From the NCBI GenBank assembly GCA_002389505.1, contig DGPA01000021.1, positions 82,248-146,247 of the forward strand: DNA of 64,000 bases, read 5' to 3'. Origin of the DNA: Halieaceae bacterium UBA4452 (lineage in GTDB: Bacteria; Pseudomonadota; Gammaproteobacteria; Pseudomonadales; Halieaceae). The position numbers and the translations under genes were made by a program. The notes under the pieces were generated by a model. The model was not told where the DNA came from, searched no databases, and was given only the letters and a program-made list of their open reading frames with translations. Below are positions 54,148-63,123 of this stretch, piece after piece. The first letter of the stretch is position 1, and the number at the start of each line of letters is the position of its first letter.

Positions 54148-55131
54148 TCACTCATCAGGCGCGTCAATAATGGCGGCGAACAGGAGAGGATCAACGTTAC
54201 CTCCCGATAACACTACACCTATACGCTCATAGCTAACCGGCAGTAATTGCTCGAGCACGGCCGCCATTCCCACAGCACCGCCGGGCTCGACAACGACTTT
54301 CAAATGCTCAAACGCCGCCTGCATGCCACGCTTAACGGCGGCGTCGGTGACGGCCAAGCCACCCGCCAGCCGAGGCTGGTTAATCGCGAAGGTCATTTCA
54401 CCTGGGATGGGTGCCAGTAGTGCATCACATAGGGAGTGACGCTGTTCAGACACCCGCTCGCGACGACCCTGCTGTAATGATCGGCGATGATCATCGAAGT
54501 CAGCGGGTTCTACGCTGAAGATAGCGGTATTCGGGCTTAATGCCTCACCGGCCAGTGCACAGCCCGCCACTAAACCACCACCACTGCAGCACACCAACAG
54601 TGCATCGAGGTGAATGTCCTGACCACCGACATCTTCAAATAGTTCAAGACCGACCGTACCCTGACCTGCGATCACTAACGGATCATCGAAGGAAGGAACA
54701 ATAATACCCCCATCGGTGTCCGCCAGCTGGTAGGCGATCGCCTCTCGATCTTCTGAGTACCGATCATAGGGAATGACTGTCGCGCCATAGGCTTGGGTAT
54801 GTTGACGTTTTATTAACGGGGCGTCTTTAGGCATAACAATGCGCGCCGAAATCCCCAAGCGTTGAGCCGCATAGGCGATACCCTGAGCGTGATTGCCCGA
54901 CGACCAGGCAATAACCCCTGCGGCACGCTCTTGGGGCGTTAAGCACAAAAGACGATTCAGCGCGCCGCGAACCTTAAAGCTGCCAGTGAGTTGTAGGCAC
55001 TCCGGCTTGAAAAACAACTGGCGTCCGACCTGAGCATCAAGGAATGGGTTGGTTAGCATTGGCGTTCGGACCACATGACCCGACAGTCGCTGTGCGGCAG
55101 CCTGAACATCTGAGAAGGTCGGTAAGTTCAT
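54148..55131 (-). CDS. Serine/threonine dehydratase (PLP fold type II)
   Basis: About 327 residues from the ATG at 55131. The PLP lysine is at 53 in GSFKVRGALNRL and the glycine-rich phosphate loop is CCSGGGLVAGCAL. SSGNHAQGIAYAA binds the substrate carboxylate. The protein has no C-terminal ACT domain, so it resembles catabolic or biodegradative threonine dehydratases and serine racemases rather than the feedback-inhibited IlvA. It deaminates threonine to 2-oxobutyrate or serine to pyruvate. An upstream TTG at 55173 is possible but less likely. Confidence 0.87.
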   Translation of the reverse strand: MNLPTFSDVQAAAQRLSGHVVRTPMLTNPFLDAQVGRQLFFKPECLQLTGSFKVRGALNRLLCLTPQERAAGVIAWSSGNHAQGIAYAAQRLGISARIVMPKDAPLIKRQHTQAYGATVIPYDRYSEDREAIAYQLADTDGGIIVPSFDDPLVIAGQGTVGLELFEDVGGQDIHLDALLVCCSGGGLVAGCALAGEALSPNTAIFSVEPADFDDHRRSLQQGRRERVSEQRHSLCDALLAPIPGEMTFAINQPRLAGGLAVTDAAVKRGMQAAFEHLKVVVEPGGAVGMAAVLEQLLPVSYERIGVVLSGGNVDPLLFAAIIDAPDE

Positions 55132-55268
55132 CGCTGGCTGAGACTGCGTAAAACCGCACCCATTGCTCGACAAGCACCGAGTTTACTCAAACGCCCTCCA
55201 CACTATTGACCTTTGCTTTGGTCATGCGCGCTCAAAAAATGAGCCTCGAGAATGCTGGCGTTAAGTCA

Positions 55269-56780
55269 TCAGTCGTCAAAGAAAGGTTCCATCATTTGAT
55301 CAATCGTAAACGTGGCTGGCCGCTGCCTGGGCGGATACGCTTGCAGACTGGCCAAAAATTTACCCAATTCTATGCGCGCCATACCAATGCGTGCGAGGGC
55401 GACACGATTCCACCAATCATCATAGCTATTGGCATTTTCATCCGCCCGTTCAAAGGGATCTCGGCGTAGATGGAAAACCTTGGGGATACGCAGGGTATCA
55501 AACTGCTCACGCCACACATCAAAGCCTTTAGCCCGCTGTTCAGCAAACACTACTTTCCAATCACCCACCCGCATAGCCGTGAGCAAACCATCATCGCTCC
55601 AATACAAAAAGCTATGACGCGGGCCTTTATTGGTATTGCCGCGCAAAAACGGTAAAAAATTAAAGCCATCGAGGTGATTTTTATACTCTCGACCATTCAC
55701 CGTGACACCTGTTTTTAATTCACTGATAAGACCCGGTCGACCTGCGGCCGCCAATAACGTCGGCACCCAATCTTGATGGCTCATTATGTCATTAATGACC
55801 TGCCCTTCAGAAATCTGACCGGGCCAGCGCACCATAGCGGGGACACGGAATCCCCCTTCCCAATTGGTATTTTTCTCACTGCGAAAGGGAGTGATACCGG
55901 CGTCAGGCCACTGATTATAATGAGGACCATTGTCCGTTGAGTAAAAGACAATGGTGTTGTCTGCAATGCCCAAGTCATCCAGCTGATCGAGTAACTCACC
56001 AACCAGCCTATCGTGACCGACCATAGCGTCATTGTAGAAGCCCTGTCCGGATAGCCCGAGCTCTTCCTCGGCAGTATGCGTGTAATAATGCATACGCGTC
56101 GAATTGAACCAGACAAAAAACGGCTTGTCGTCTTCCACCGCCTTATTGATAAAGTCTTGCGCCGCCGCTAAAAACTCGCGGTCAACGGTTTCCATGCGTT
56201 TCTTGTTGAGGGGACCGGTATCTTCAATACGTCCGTCGGCATAGGAGTGAATGACGCCTCGAGGACCAAAGCGCTCACGAAAAGCGGGATCGCTTGGATA
56301 GTCAGGGTGCTCAGGTTCCTCCTCCGCATTTAAGTGATACAAGTTACCGAAAAACTCATCGAAGCCATGCTTGGTCGGTAAAAACTCGTCCCGGTCACCC
56401 AAATGGTTTTTACCGTATTGCCCGGTAACATACCCCTCTTCTTTTAATAGCGATGCCAAAGTGACATCCTCGGGACGGATACCTAAGTCGGCACCCGGAA
56501 TGCCGACCTTGGTCAAACCCGTGCGTATCGGCGATTGGCCCGTGATAAACGCCGAGCGACCCGCCGTGCAACTCTGCTGGCCGTAATAATCGGTGAATTT
56601 GGCGCCTTCATTGGCGATTCGGTCAATGTTAGGGGTCTGATAGCCCATCATGCCCATATTGTTGGTGGATAAGTTCCAAAAACCAATGTCGTCACCCCAA
56701 ATAGCTAGGATATTCGGCTTGTCTGCAGCCTGAACGCTAAGGGACAAGATCGCTAGCAGTGCTACTGAATATTTATGCAT
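55269..56780 (-). CDS. Type I sulfatase, secreted
   Basis: The 503-residue protein has a signal peptide (MHKYSVALLAILSLSVQA) and the metal-site aspartates in IWGDDIGFW (Asp30, Asp31). The active-site segment is CTAGR at 71-75, where Cys71 should become formylglycine. Here Ala stands where Pro is the commonest residue, and Gly where Ser is usual. Further motifs (TGQYGKNHLG and STDNGPHYN) are present. It should hydrolyse a sulfate ester in the periplasm. The substrate is unknown. No maturase gene is in the window. Confidence 0.92.
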   Translation of the reverse strand: MHKYSVALLAILSLSVQAADKPNILAIWGDDIGFWNLSTNNMGMMGYQTPNIDRIANEGAKFTDYYGQQSCTAGRSAFITGQSPIRTGLTKVGIPGADLGIRPEDVTLASLLKEEGYVTGQYGKNHLGDRDEFLPTKHGFDEFFGNLYHLNAEEEPEHPDYPSDPAFRERFGPRGVIHSYADGRIEDTGPLNKKRMETVDREFLAAAQDFINKAVEDDKPFFVWFNSTRMHYYTHTAEEELGLSGQGFYNDAMVGHDRLVGELLDQLDDLGIADNTIVFYSTDNGPHYNQWPDAGITPFRSEKNTNWEGGFRVPAMVRWPGQISEGQVINDIMSHQDWVPTLLAAAGRPGLISELKTGVTVNGREYKNHLDGFNFLPFLRGNTNKGPRHSFLYWSDDGLLTAMRVGDWKVVFAEQRAKGFDVWREQFDTLRIPKVFHLRRDPFERADENANSYDDWWNRVALARIGMARIELGKFLASLQAYPPRQRPATFTIDQMMEPFFDD

Positions 56781-56977
56781 GGAATACGCTCGTGAGTGTG
56801 GGTCATCGTTACCGGTTAGTCACTGGCCTTGGCATGCCAAGATGGTCGCTCATGCACGGCGCATGGGACAACCAAGGCGCAGAGTAGACAGTACATTGGG
56901 GTATTTTACTGCACATTGCAAGATGCCAGGTCGCCAGTCGCAGGGGGCTGTCGTTGACCTAACAGGCCCATCGCCGT

Positions 56978-58171
56978 CTATCCCGTTAAGCCCCACAGTT
57001 TGCTGGCTGCCAGAACACAAACGAACACCAAGACACCGATGCCAAGACCATTGGTAAGCCGTGTATTACGGTAAATCAACGGCACCGTAGCCTGGTTGGC
57101 AATGACGAGTAATACTACCGACACCACCGGCAACACCAACGCATTGGTTACCTGCGCGCTCAAGATCAAAGCCACCGGACTGCTTGCCTGCAATGCCAAC
57201 GTTGACCCTACTATTAACACCAGTAAGGCAATGACTTTTACGGGGCGACTGCCCGGCGCCGTCGACCAACCCAGCGCACCGCTGACCGCCCAGCCCGCGG
57301 CAATCGGCGCAGCGATGGCCGACGTCAGGCCTGCAGCGAACAATCCACCTCCGATCAACCAAGGTCCAATCACCGGAAAGCGATGGCCAACCGCAACGAC
57401 TAACTGCTCAAACGCTGACCCACGTGTCGCCTCTGCGACAAGCACTGAGGCCACCACCATAATGGCAGCGGTAATCAATCCCCCTATGGAGATGGCGACT
57501 AACGCATCTCGCCGCGCCTCACTCATAGCGCGGCCCAGCTCAACACCCTGCCAACGTCGTCGCACAGCGCTAGCGTGTAAGAAAAGGTTATACGGGACCA
57601 CCGTTGTGCCCACTAACGCCAGTACCAATCCTGCTGATTCAAGGCCCAAGGTCGGCCACAATCGATCAGCGGATTGCGTTAGAAATTCAGGCATCAACGC
57701 CAGTGCCAGGCCAATAAAAACAACGGCCATGACCATGACCAGAGAAGACAATACTCGCTCGAGCCAGCGATATCGATCAACGATAATGAGCGTTGCGCCC
57801 ATGACGCTAGCCACCACAATGATAAGGTCAAGAGACCAGCCCAAGGCAGCCTTCAAACCCAAACCCGCGCCGATGAGATTACCCGATTGATAGGCGCTAT
57901 TGCCCACGCCAATGGCCACCACCACTAAAGCGATAAGACCCCAACCCCATCGACTGCTTATGCCCAGACGATGGATCAACTGCGCTAGATCGGCGTTTGT
58001 CGCCAGCGCGGTACGCACCGAGAGCTCCTGTAATATGATCGTGGCCGCTATTGAACATAGCATTGCCCAAAGCAGCGACGCCCCGGTCTCGGCACCGATT
58101 GTTATGGCGGTCACTACGGTACCTGGACCTATAAAAGCGGCAGCAACCATAGCGCCCGGGCCAAATTTCAT
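56978..58171 (-). CDS. NRAMP-like metal transporter lacking canonical metal-binding motifs
   Basis: The 397-residue membrane protein has about eleven hydrophobic helices and the overall NRAMP pattern. The helix-1 motif DPGN reads GPGT (residues 15-18), so the metal-binding Asp and Asn are missing. The helix-6 motif MPHN reads VPYN (192-195), so the metal-binding Met is missing too. Proteins with such changes include the NRAMP-related magnesium transporters (NRMT). The ATG at 58171 has GGAGA seven bases before it; an upstream ATG at 58237 would add 22 unlike residues. The gene is divergent from the FAH-family gene. Confidence 0.85.
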   Translation of the reverse strand: MKFGPGAMVAAAFIGPGTVVTAITIGAETGASLLWAMLCSIAATIILQELSVRTALATNADLAQLIHRLGISSRWGWGLIALVVVAIGVGNSAYQSGNLIGAGLGLKAALGWSLDLIIVVASVMGATLIIVDRYRWLERVLSSLVMVMAVVFIGLALALMPEFLTQSADRLWPTLGLESAGLVLALVGTTVVPYNLFLHASAVRRRWQGVELGRAMSEARRDALVAISIGGLITAAIMVVASVLVAEATRGSAFEQLVVAVGHRFPVIGPWLIGGGLFAAGLTSAIAAPIAAGWAVSGALGWSTAPGSRPVKVIALLVLIVGSTLALQASSPVALILSAQVTNALVLPVVSVVLLVIANQATVPLIYRNTRLTNGLGIGVLVFVCVLAASKLWGLTG

Positions 58172-58267
58172 AGGGGGTTCTCCAAGCCGTTCATTGTTAA
58201 CATCTCCACTGCAGAGCGTCACCGCTAAGGCGGGCATTGCGTGTCACACAGAATAGGGACTGCCATC

Positions 58268-58879
58268 ATGAGCACTATTGAGTTTAACGGTCAAACGAAG
58301 GCCGCGGGGAAAATTGTTTGTATTGGCAAGAACTACGCGGCCCATATCGAAGAGATGGATGCGGTGATTCCCGCCGACATGGTGGTATTCATGAAACCAG
58401 CCTCGGCGATTAGCCCCACCTTGCAATCGTTTCGAGGTGAGGCCATTCACTATGAAGGTGAGATATGTCTGCTCATGGGTAGTGATAAAGTCGTCGGGGT
58501 TGGCTTCGGTCTCGATCTCACCAAGCGGGCACTGCAGTGGCAATTGAAAACGACCGGACTCCCCTGGGAGCGAGCGAAAGCCTTCGATGGTGCCGCCCTT
58601 TTTAGTCCCTTTGTATCTGCTCCCCATTGCCTCGATGAACTGCGGATCGAACTCCGTATTGACGGCGAGCTTCGTCAACACGGAGGGTGTGATCTCATGC
58701 TCTATCCACCGACACTCATCCTTGAAGAACTGGCTAAATTCACCCGACTGGAGGACAACGATATTATCATGACCGGCACTCCTGCAGGCGTTGGAGAGAT
58801 CCCCAAGGGATCGACCTTCGACGGCCGAGTGTATGATGGTGAGCAGGAGCTGATCAGCGCCACGTGGATAGCTCAGTAG
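58268..58879 (+). CDS. Fumarylacetoacetate-hydrolase-family protein
   Basis: About 203 residues from the ATG at 58268 (AGGGA about ten bases before). It has GKNYAAHIEEM, FMKPASAIS, the metal-binding EGEICLLMG and ITGTPAGVGEI-like TGTPAGVGEIPKG motifs. This is the short form of the family, like FAHD1 and fumarylpyruvate or acylpyruvate hydrolases, with oxaloacetate decarboxylation also known. It acts in the cytosol and uses Mg2+ or Mn2+. No aromatic-degradation gene is nearby, so the substrate is open. Confidence 0.87.
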   Translation: MSTIEFNGQTKAAGKIVCIGKNYAAHIEEMDAVIPADMVVFMKPASAISPTLQSFRGEAIHYEGEICLLMGSDKVVGVGFGLDLTKRALQWQLKTTGLPWERAKAFDGAALFSPFVSAPHCLDELRIELRIDGELRQHGGCDLMLYPPTLILEELAKFTRLEDNDIIMTGTPAGVGEIPKGSTFDGRVYDGEQELISATWIAQ

Positions 58880-58944
58880 TGGAACATCCAATCATCACCC
58901 GCTAGATCGACAATGCCGGGGGGCTATCCGTCATTGTGTTACTG

Positions 58945-58972
58945 TTGAAAATTGGGTAACTTTCTGTAAAAC
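58945..58972 (+). promoter_or_regulatory. Possible sigma-70 promoter before the HNH endonuclease gene
   Basis: TTGAAA (58945-58950) and TAAAAC (58967-58972) are 16 bases apart, with the gene start 18 bases further. Four of six bases match in the -10 box. This is a moderate match and no transcript evidence is available. Confidence 0.3.
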
Positions 58973-58989
58973 CGAGAACGAAATCTGTG

Positions 58990-59541
58990 ATGCAATCGAT
59001 CCTAAAATTGGATCTAGCCGGCCAACCTCGAGGATGGCTAACGATTCAAGAGGCAGTGACGGCCTACGCCCGAGGCGATGTCATGTATGGCATCGGCAAT
59101 GCGCTCGCGCCAATTTTCGGAGGCATTCAGCGGTTAACCGGCGTGCAGTCGAGCATTACCCTGCAACCGATCATTGCCACTGTCGGGCGTATTCATAACG
59201 GCTTTACACCGCCTTTGTGTAATCGAACGTTATTTCGTCGTGATAATCACGCCTGCCTCTACTGCGGTAAGCCATTGAGGCGCAGCGCGCTCACCCGAGA
59301 TCATGTCATTCCTCTCTCCCGAGGCGGTCGCGACCGCTGGGAAAATGTGGTGGCCGCCTGTAAACGTTGCAATTGGCAAAAAGACAATAAAACCCCTGAA
59401 GAAGCCAGTATGCCGCTGCTGGCGGTGCCCTTCCGCCCCAATCCCTGCGAGTGGCATTTTTTAGCCAAGGAGCGGGTGTTAGCCGATCAAATGGCCTACC
59501 TGTCTAAACGCTTTAGCGCGCGGCGTGCTTGGGCTCACTAA
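58990..59541 (+). CDS. HNH endonuclease-domain protein
   Basis: The 183-residue protein has an HNH nuclease core at about 83-130: CLYCGKPL, TRDHVIPLSRGGRDRWENVV and CKRCNWQKD, with four zinc cysteines and the catalytic His. The N-terminal 75 residues are not recognised. Stand-alone HNH proteins of this kind are common in proteobacterial chromosomes, and most have unknown function. No restriction, phage or toxin partner is visible beside it. The ATG at 58990 and GTG at 58987 are equally possible starts. Confidence 0.85.
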   Translation: MQSILKLDLAGQPRGWLTIQEAVTAYARGDVMYGIGNALAPIFGGIQRLTGVQSSITLQPIIATVGRIHNGFTPPLCNRTLFRRDNHACLYCGKPLRRSALTRDHVIPLSRGGRDRWENVVAACKRCNWQKDNKTPEEASMPLLAVPFRPNPCEWHFLAKERVLADQMAYLSKRFSARRAWAH

Positions 59542-59618
59542 CGACGGTTTTGACAACCTCAGCCACATGAAAAGCTGTTAATCTATCGACACCTGTCCAC
59601 GACACCCTAAGGTAGCTA

Positions 59619-60590
59619 ATGGTCTCGTCACCCTTGCAGCAACTGCGTCTTTTAGGCGATCAAATGAACCGCGTGGTCCTTGGGCAGGAGGAGGTCGTCC
59701 ACAGCCTATTACTCGCCTTGTTGTGCAACGGTAACGTGCTGCTTGAGGGCTTACCGGGCACGGCGAAAACCCGCTCGATTAAAACCCTCGCCGCTTTATT
59801 GAACGTCAATTTAGGACGAATTCAGTTCACACCTGATTTACTGCCGGCCGATGTTACCGGTAGCGAAACCTACCATGAGAACAGCAGTGGTAGTGGCCAA
59901 TTACAATTTGAACCCGGCCCTATTTTCAATGAACTGGTATTGGCCGACGAAATAAACCGTGCTCCCGCAAAGGTCCAGTCAGCCCTCCTTGAAGCGATGG
60001 AAGAACGGCAGGTGACGGTCGCCGGAAACACCTATGAGCTACCCCCACTCTTTTTAGTCATGGCCACACAAAACCCGGTTGACCAGGAGGGCACCTATCC
60101 ACTGCCTGAGGCTCAAATGGATCGATTTTTATTCAAAGTGCGTGTGGCCTATCCCGATGCTACTGCAGAATTAGCCATTGTTCGTATGCTCCAAGAGGAA
60201 GAGTTGGGTAGCGATGAGATACCGCACTGTATTGATCCACAAGCCATCTTCACTGCCCGTCAAGAGATACAACAAATTATTATTTCCGAACCCATAGAAA
60301 AGTATGTGGTCGATATTGTCATGGCAACGCGTCACCCCAGCGATTTATCTGAGCAGCTTGGTCAGTGGGTGAGCGTTGGCTCAAGCCCCCGAGCGAGCAT
60401 CGCCCTGCATCGCGCCTGCCGGGCTGAAGCTTGGCTACACGCGCGAGACCATGTGTTGCCAGAGGATGTCCGCGCCGTTGCCCCTGCGGTCCTGCGACAT
60501 CGGCTTATGCTCAGCTATGACGCACTAGCCGATGGCGTCGACACCGACAGCGTAATCCAAGAGCTCTTTGCCTTAGTGGCCGTAGGCTAA
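59619..60590 (+). CDS. MoxR-family AAA+ ATPase
   Basis: The 323-residue cytosolic ATPase has Walker A EGLPGTAKT at 43-51, Walker B LVLADEINRAP near 109-119 and the sensor-1 region LVMATQNPVDQEGTYPLPEAQ. MoxR proteins act as chaperones for maturation of VWA-domain proteins, and the next genes encode a DUF58 protein and two VWA proteins, the usual partners. A TTGACA lies about 64 bases upstream but no well-spaced -10 box goes with it. The gene starts a tightly packed operon. Confidence 0.92.
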   Translation: MVSSPLQQLRLLGDQMNRVVLGQEEVVHSLLLALLCNGNVLLEGLPGTAKTRSIKTLAALLNVNLGRIQFTPDLLPADVTGSETYHENSSGSGQLQFEPGPIFNELVLADEINRAPAKVQSALLEAMEERQVTVAGNTYELPPLFLVMATQNPVDQEGTYPLPEAQMDRFLFKVRVAYPDATAELAIVRMLQEEELGSDEIPHCIDPQAIFTARQEIQQIIISEPIEKYVVDIVMATRHPSDLSEQLGQWVSVGSSPRASIALHRACRAEAWLHARDHVLPEDVRAVAPAVLRHRLMLSYDALADGVDTDSVIQELFALVAVG

Positions 60591-60594
60591 TACG

Positions 60595-61524
60595 GTGACC
60601 GCAGGTGTCTATCTTGTATTAAAGGATCTCACGCGACTGCGTCATGGTGCCCACGGGCTGGGCTTCTTACCGATGCAACCGACGCACTCAGTGCTGGCAG
60701 GCCGTAAACGCGCTCGCTTGCGGGGCCGCGGTCTCGATTTCAGTGAACTGCGGCGTTACCGCCCTGGGGACGATATTCGCGCAATGGATTGGCGCGTGAC
60801 TCGGCGCACAGGTAACCCGCACGTGCGTATTTACGCAGAAGAACGTGACCGGCCAGTGTGGCTGCTCATCGATCAACGGCTGTCCATGTTTTTTGGTAGT
60901 CGGCACCAGATGAAGTCGGTGGCTGCCGGGTCTGCCGCCGCGCTAGCAGCCTGGGGCGTACTGGCTGTTGGCGACCGCGTTGGCGCCTTATTATTCAATG
61001 ACCAGCAGCAACGACTCACGCCCCCCAGCCGATCTCATACAACAACCCTGGGCTGGCTTGCGCAACTTGTTACCATGAACAACCAATTAACAGCCGGCCG
61101 GGGACAACCGTCAAATGCCGCAGGACTCGCGCAGGCATTACAAGCGCTGGCTCCACGACTCGGTCATAACGGACTGGTAATCATTATTTCCGACTTCGAC
61201 GGCTGGGGCGATGACTGCCTTAAGACCTTAAAAGCGATACGCCGAAACAATGACATTATTGCAACGGTGATCAGTGACCCCATGGAGCGCGATATTGTTA
61301 CTGCGCACAAACTGGTGGCCAGCGATGGGCAGCATCAGCTGGAAATTGACGCCCAACGATCCTCAACCGCAACTCGCTTTCGGGCCGACTTTCAGCAGCG
61401 CTTTGGCCAACTGTCTGCAACACTGAAGCGCCATGGTATTCCTGTTATTCCGCTCAGTACCGAGTCCGATATTACCCTTCAGCTCCACCGCCAGTTAGGC
61501 GCTAGCTTGACAGATAGACGGTGA
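60595..61524 (+). CDS. DUF58-domain protein
   Basis: The 309-residue protein has the DUF58 core RGRGLDFSELRRYRPGDD near 42-59 followed by DWRVTRRTG. The C-terminal half shows a VWA-like fold with GLVIIISDFDGWGDD near 194-208. It partners MoxR ATPases and is thought to take part in assembly or signalling. The GTG start lies four bases after the moxR stop and its end overlaps the next gene by four bases. Confidence 0.88.
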   Translation: MTAGVYLVLKDLTRLRHGAHGLGFLPMQPTHSVLAGRKRARLRGRGLDFSELRRYRPGDDIRAMDWRVTRRTGNPHVRIYAEERDRPVWLLIDQRLSMFFGSRHQMKSVAAGSAAALAAWGVLAVGDRVGALLFNDQQQRLTPPSRSHTTTLGWLAQLVTMNNQLTAGRGQPSNAAGLAQALQALAPRLGHNGLVIIISDFDGWGDDCLKTLKAIRRNNDIIATVISDPMERDIVTAHKLVASDGQHQLEIDAQRSSTATRFRADFQQRFGQLSATLKRHGIPVIPLSTESDITLQLHRQLGASLTDRR

Positions 61525-62108
61525 TCTCACCGACCCCGCAGATGGCGAGCTACTTACCGCCACTCCCGGAAAGCTTCGGCAACCCTATGCTGCGCGGTAT
61601 GCACGAGATACTGCCACCTGAAGCTATTAGCTGGCTGCCCACTGCGCCGGGGTGGTATGCATTGGCAGCCATTTTGGGGATATTACTGCTCCGATCGCTG
61701 TCGACAATGGCACGTCGATGGCTTCGCAATGGCTATCGCAGAGAGGCACTGAGGCGCTTATCAACGCTTCATAATCACAATGCTATCAATCCCATAACGG
61801 TCAACGAGCTGCTCAAGATGACGGCAATCGTGGCCAGTTCACGCCGCGAGGTAGCGACTTTGACCGGTGATGCCTGGGTAGTCTGGCTAAGACGGCGGAT
61901 GCCTGGCCCCCACCCTATTGCCCTCCTCACTGAAGTGTTAAACAGCGAACTTTATCGAACCCCCGCCAGTCATCGGCAGAATCTGCACGATTCGCTTGAT
62001 CACGAGCCTCCGTATGAGCCTTACGCAGCGGCCGTTGATGCCGCACAGCTGGGCCGCGAAACGCGGCTATGGCTGCGCCAGCATCGAGATGATCATGAAC
62101 CCGCTTGA
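61521..62108 (+). CDS. DUF4381 membrane protein
   Basis: The 195-residue protein has one hydrophobic helix near residues 42-62 (WYALAAILGILLLRSLS), preceded by LPESFGNPMLRGMHEILPPE, and a basic cytosolic domain. This is typical of DUF4381 proteins in moxR operons. Function unknown. It starts with GTG in a four-base overlap with DUF58 and overlaps the first VWA gene by 14 bases. Confidence 0.85.
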   Translation: MISPTPQMASYLPPLPESFGNPMLRGMHEILPPEAISWLPTAPGWYALAAILGILLLRSLSTMARRWLRNGYRREALRRLSTLHNHNAINPITVNELLKMTAIVASSRREVATLTGDAWVVWLRRRMPGPHPIALLTEVLNSELYRTPASHRQNLHDSLDHEPPYEPYAAAVDAAQLGRETRLWLRQHRDDHEPA

Positions 62109-63123
62109 AGTCCTGGTAACAGGACTACAATGGCAAAACGCCTGGGCGTGGCTGTTACTGCCTTTGCCCCTCGTCATGGGCTTATTACCTCCCTATCGAG
62201 TGACCAGAGATGCCATTCGCATACCCTTTTTCGAGCGATTGTTAAGCGCGGCGGATGAGCAGCGGCGACGGGGCGCCAGGATCCTGAGTCCCCGGCGCAG
62301 TCAGCAGTTCCTGGCTACCCTGCTTTGGCTGGCATTGGTGACTGCAGCGGCGAAGCCACAATGGCTCGGGGAAGCCATTGAACAACAAAAGGCAGGCCGT
62401 GATCTCATGGTAGCGGTGGATCTCAGTGGCTCTATGGAGGCGCAAGATTTTAGCAATGACCGCGGTGAACGCGTCGATCGGCTGAGCGCCGTAAAAGATG
62501 TACTCCATCGCTTAGTGGCTGAGCGGACCGGTGATCGCTTGGGACTCATCGTCTTTGGATCCGGCGCTTTTTTACAATCGCCATTTACCGAAGACCATGA
62601 CACTTGGCAGGTGTTGTTGGACGAAACGCGTATTCGTATGGCGGGGCCGAGCACAGTGCTGGGGGATGCAGTGGGACTGAGTATCAAGCTGTTTCGACAA
62701 GCGGACACTGAAAACCGGGTTTTATTGTTACTAACCGACGGCAATGATACCGGCAGTATCGTCCCCCCCATTGATGCTGCACGCGTGGCGGCCACCGAAT
62801 CGATACGTATTTACCCCATAGCCATTGGCGACCCTGAGGCTATAGGCGAGGAGGCCATTGATAGGTTAACACTTGAACGCATGGCCCTAGTAACAGGGGG
62901 GCGAAGTTTTGTCGCGTTTAATCGCACCGAGCTCGATAGTATTTTTGCTCTGCTTGCGGACTTAGAACCGACAATTTTCGACAGCGTTGCGTTCCGGCCA
63001 CGAGCCGACCTCCACTGGGCTCCCCTAGCGCTATTTGCGCTGATCTACATTGCCCTGCGGATTCTCAGCGGCCTAATGGGTCTGCGGAAAGTTCCTTCGG
63101 TCACCCAGGTGCATCGACGCTGA
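62095..63123 (+). CDS. VWA-domain membrane protein, BatA-like
   Basis: From the ATG at 62095 the protein has 342 residues. Two hydrophobic helices lie near the N-terminus (AWLLLPLPLVMGLL and FLATLLWLALVTAA) and one near the C-terminus. Between them is a von Willebrand A domain with MIDAS motif DLSGSMEAQD. It matches BatA of the aerotolerance-type operons, whose role may be in envelope stress. Its stop overlaps the next start as TGATG. Confidence 0.88.
   Translation: MNPLEVLVTGLQWQNAWAWLLLPLPLVMGLLPPYRVTRDAIRIPFFERLLSAADEQRRRGARILSPRRSQQFLATLLWLALVTAAAKPQWLGEAIEQQKAGRDLMVAVDLSGSMEAQDFSNDRGERVDRLSAVKDVLHRLVAERTGDRLGLIVFGSGAFLQSPFTEDHDTWQVLLDETRIRMAGPSTVLGDAVGLSIKLFRQADTENRVLLLLTDGNDTGSIVPPIDAARVAATESIRIYPIAIGDPEAIGEEAIDRLTLERMALVTGGRSFVAFNRTELDSIFALLADLEPTIFDSVAFRPRADLHWAPLALFALIYIALRILSGLMGLRKVPSVTQVHRR

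Noticed and set aside
57096..57890. A 264-residue open frame on the plus strand
   Set aside because: It is antisense to the NRAMP-like gene and is dominated by Thr, Ala and Asn as expected from the reverse of membrane-helix codons.
58244..58891. A 215-residue open frame on the minus strand
   Set aside because: It is fully antisense to the FAH-family gene, whose motifs are clear, and its sequence has no recognisable features.
59550..59584. TTGACA as a -35 box before moxR
   Set aside because: No -10 box lies at 16-18 bases; the nearest A/T-rich hexamers are 21 or more bases away, so I did not call a promoter.
61996..62094. Extended N-terminus of the BatA-like gene
   Set aside because: It runs inside DUF4381 in another frame and does not resemble BatA; ATG 62095 is the better start.
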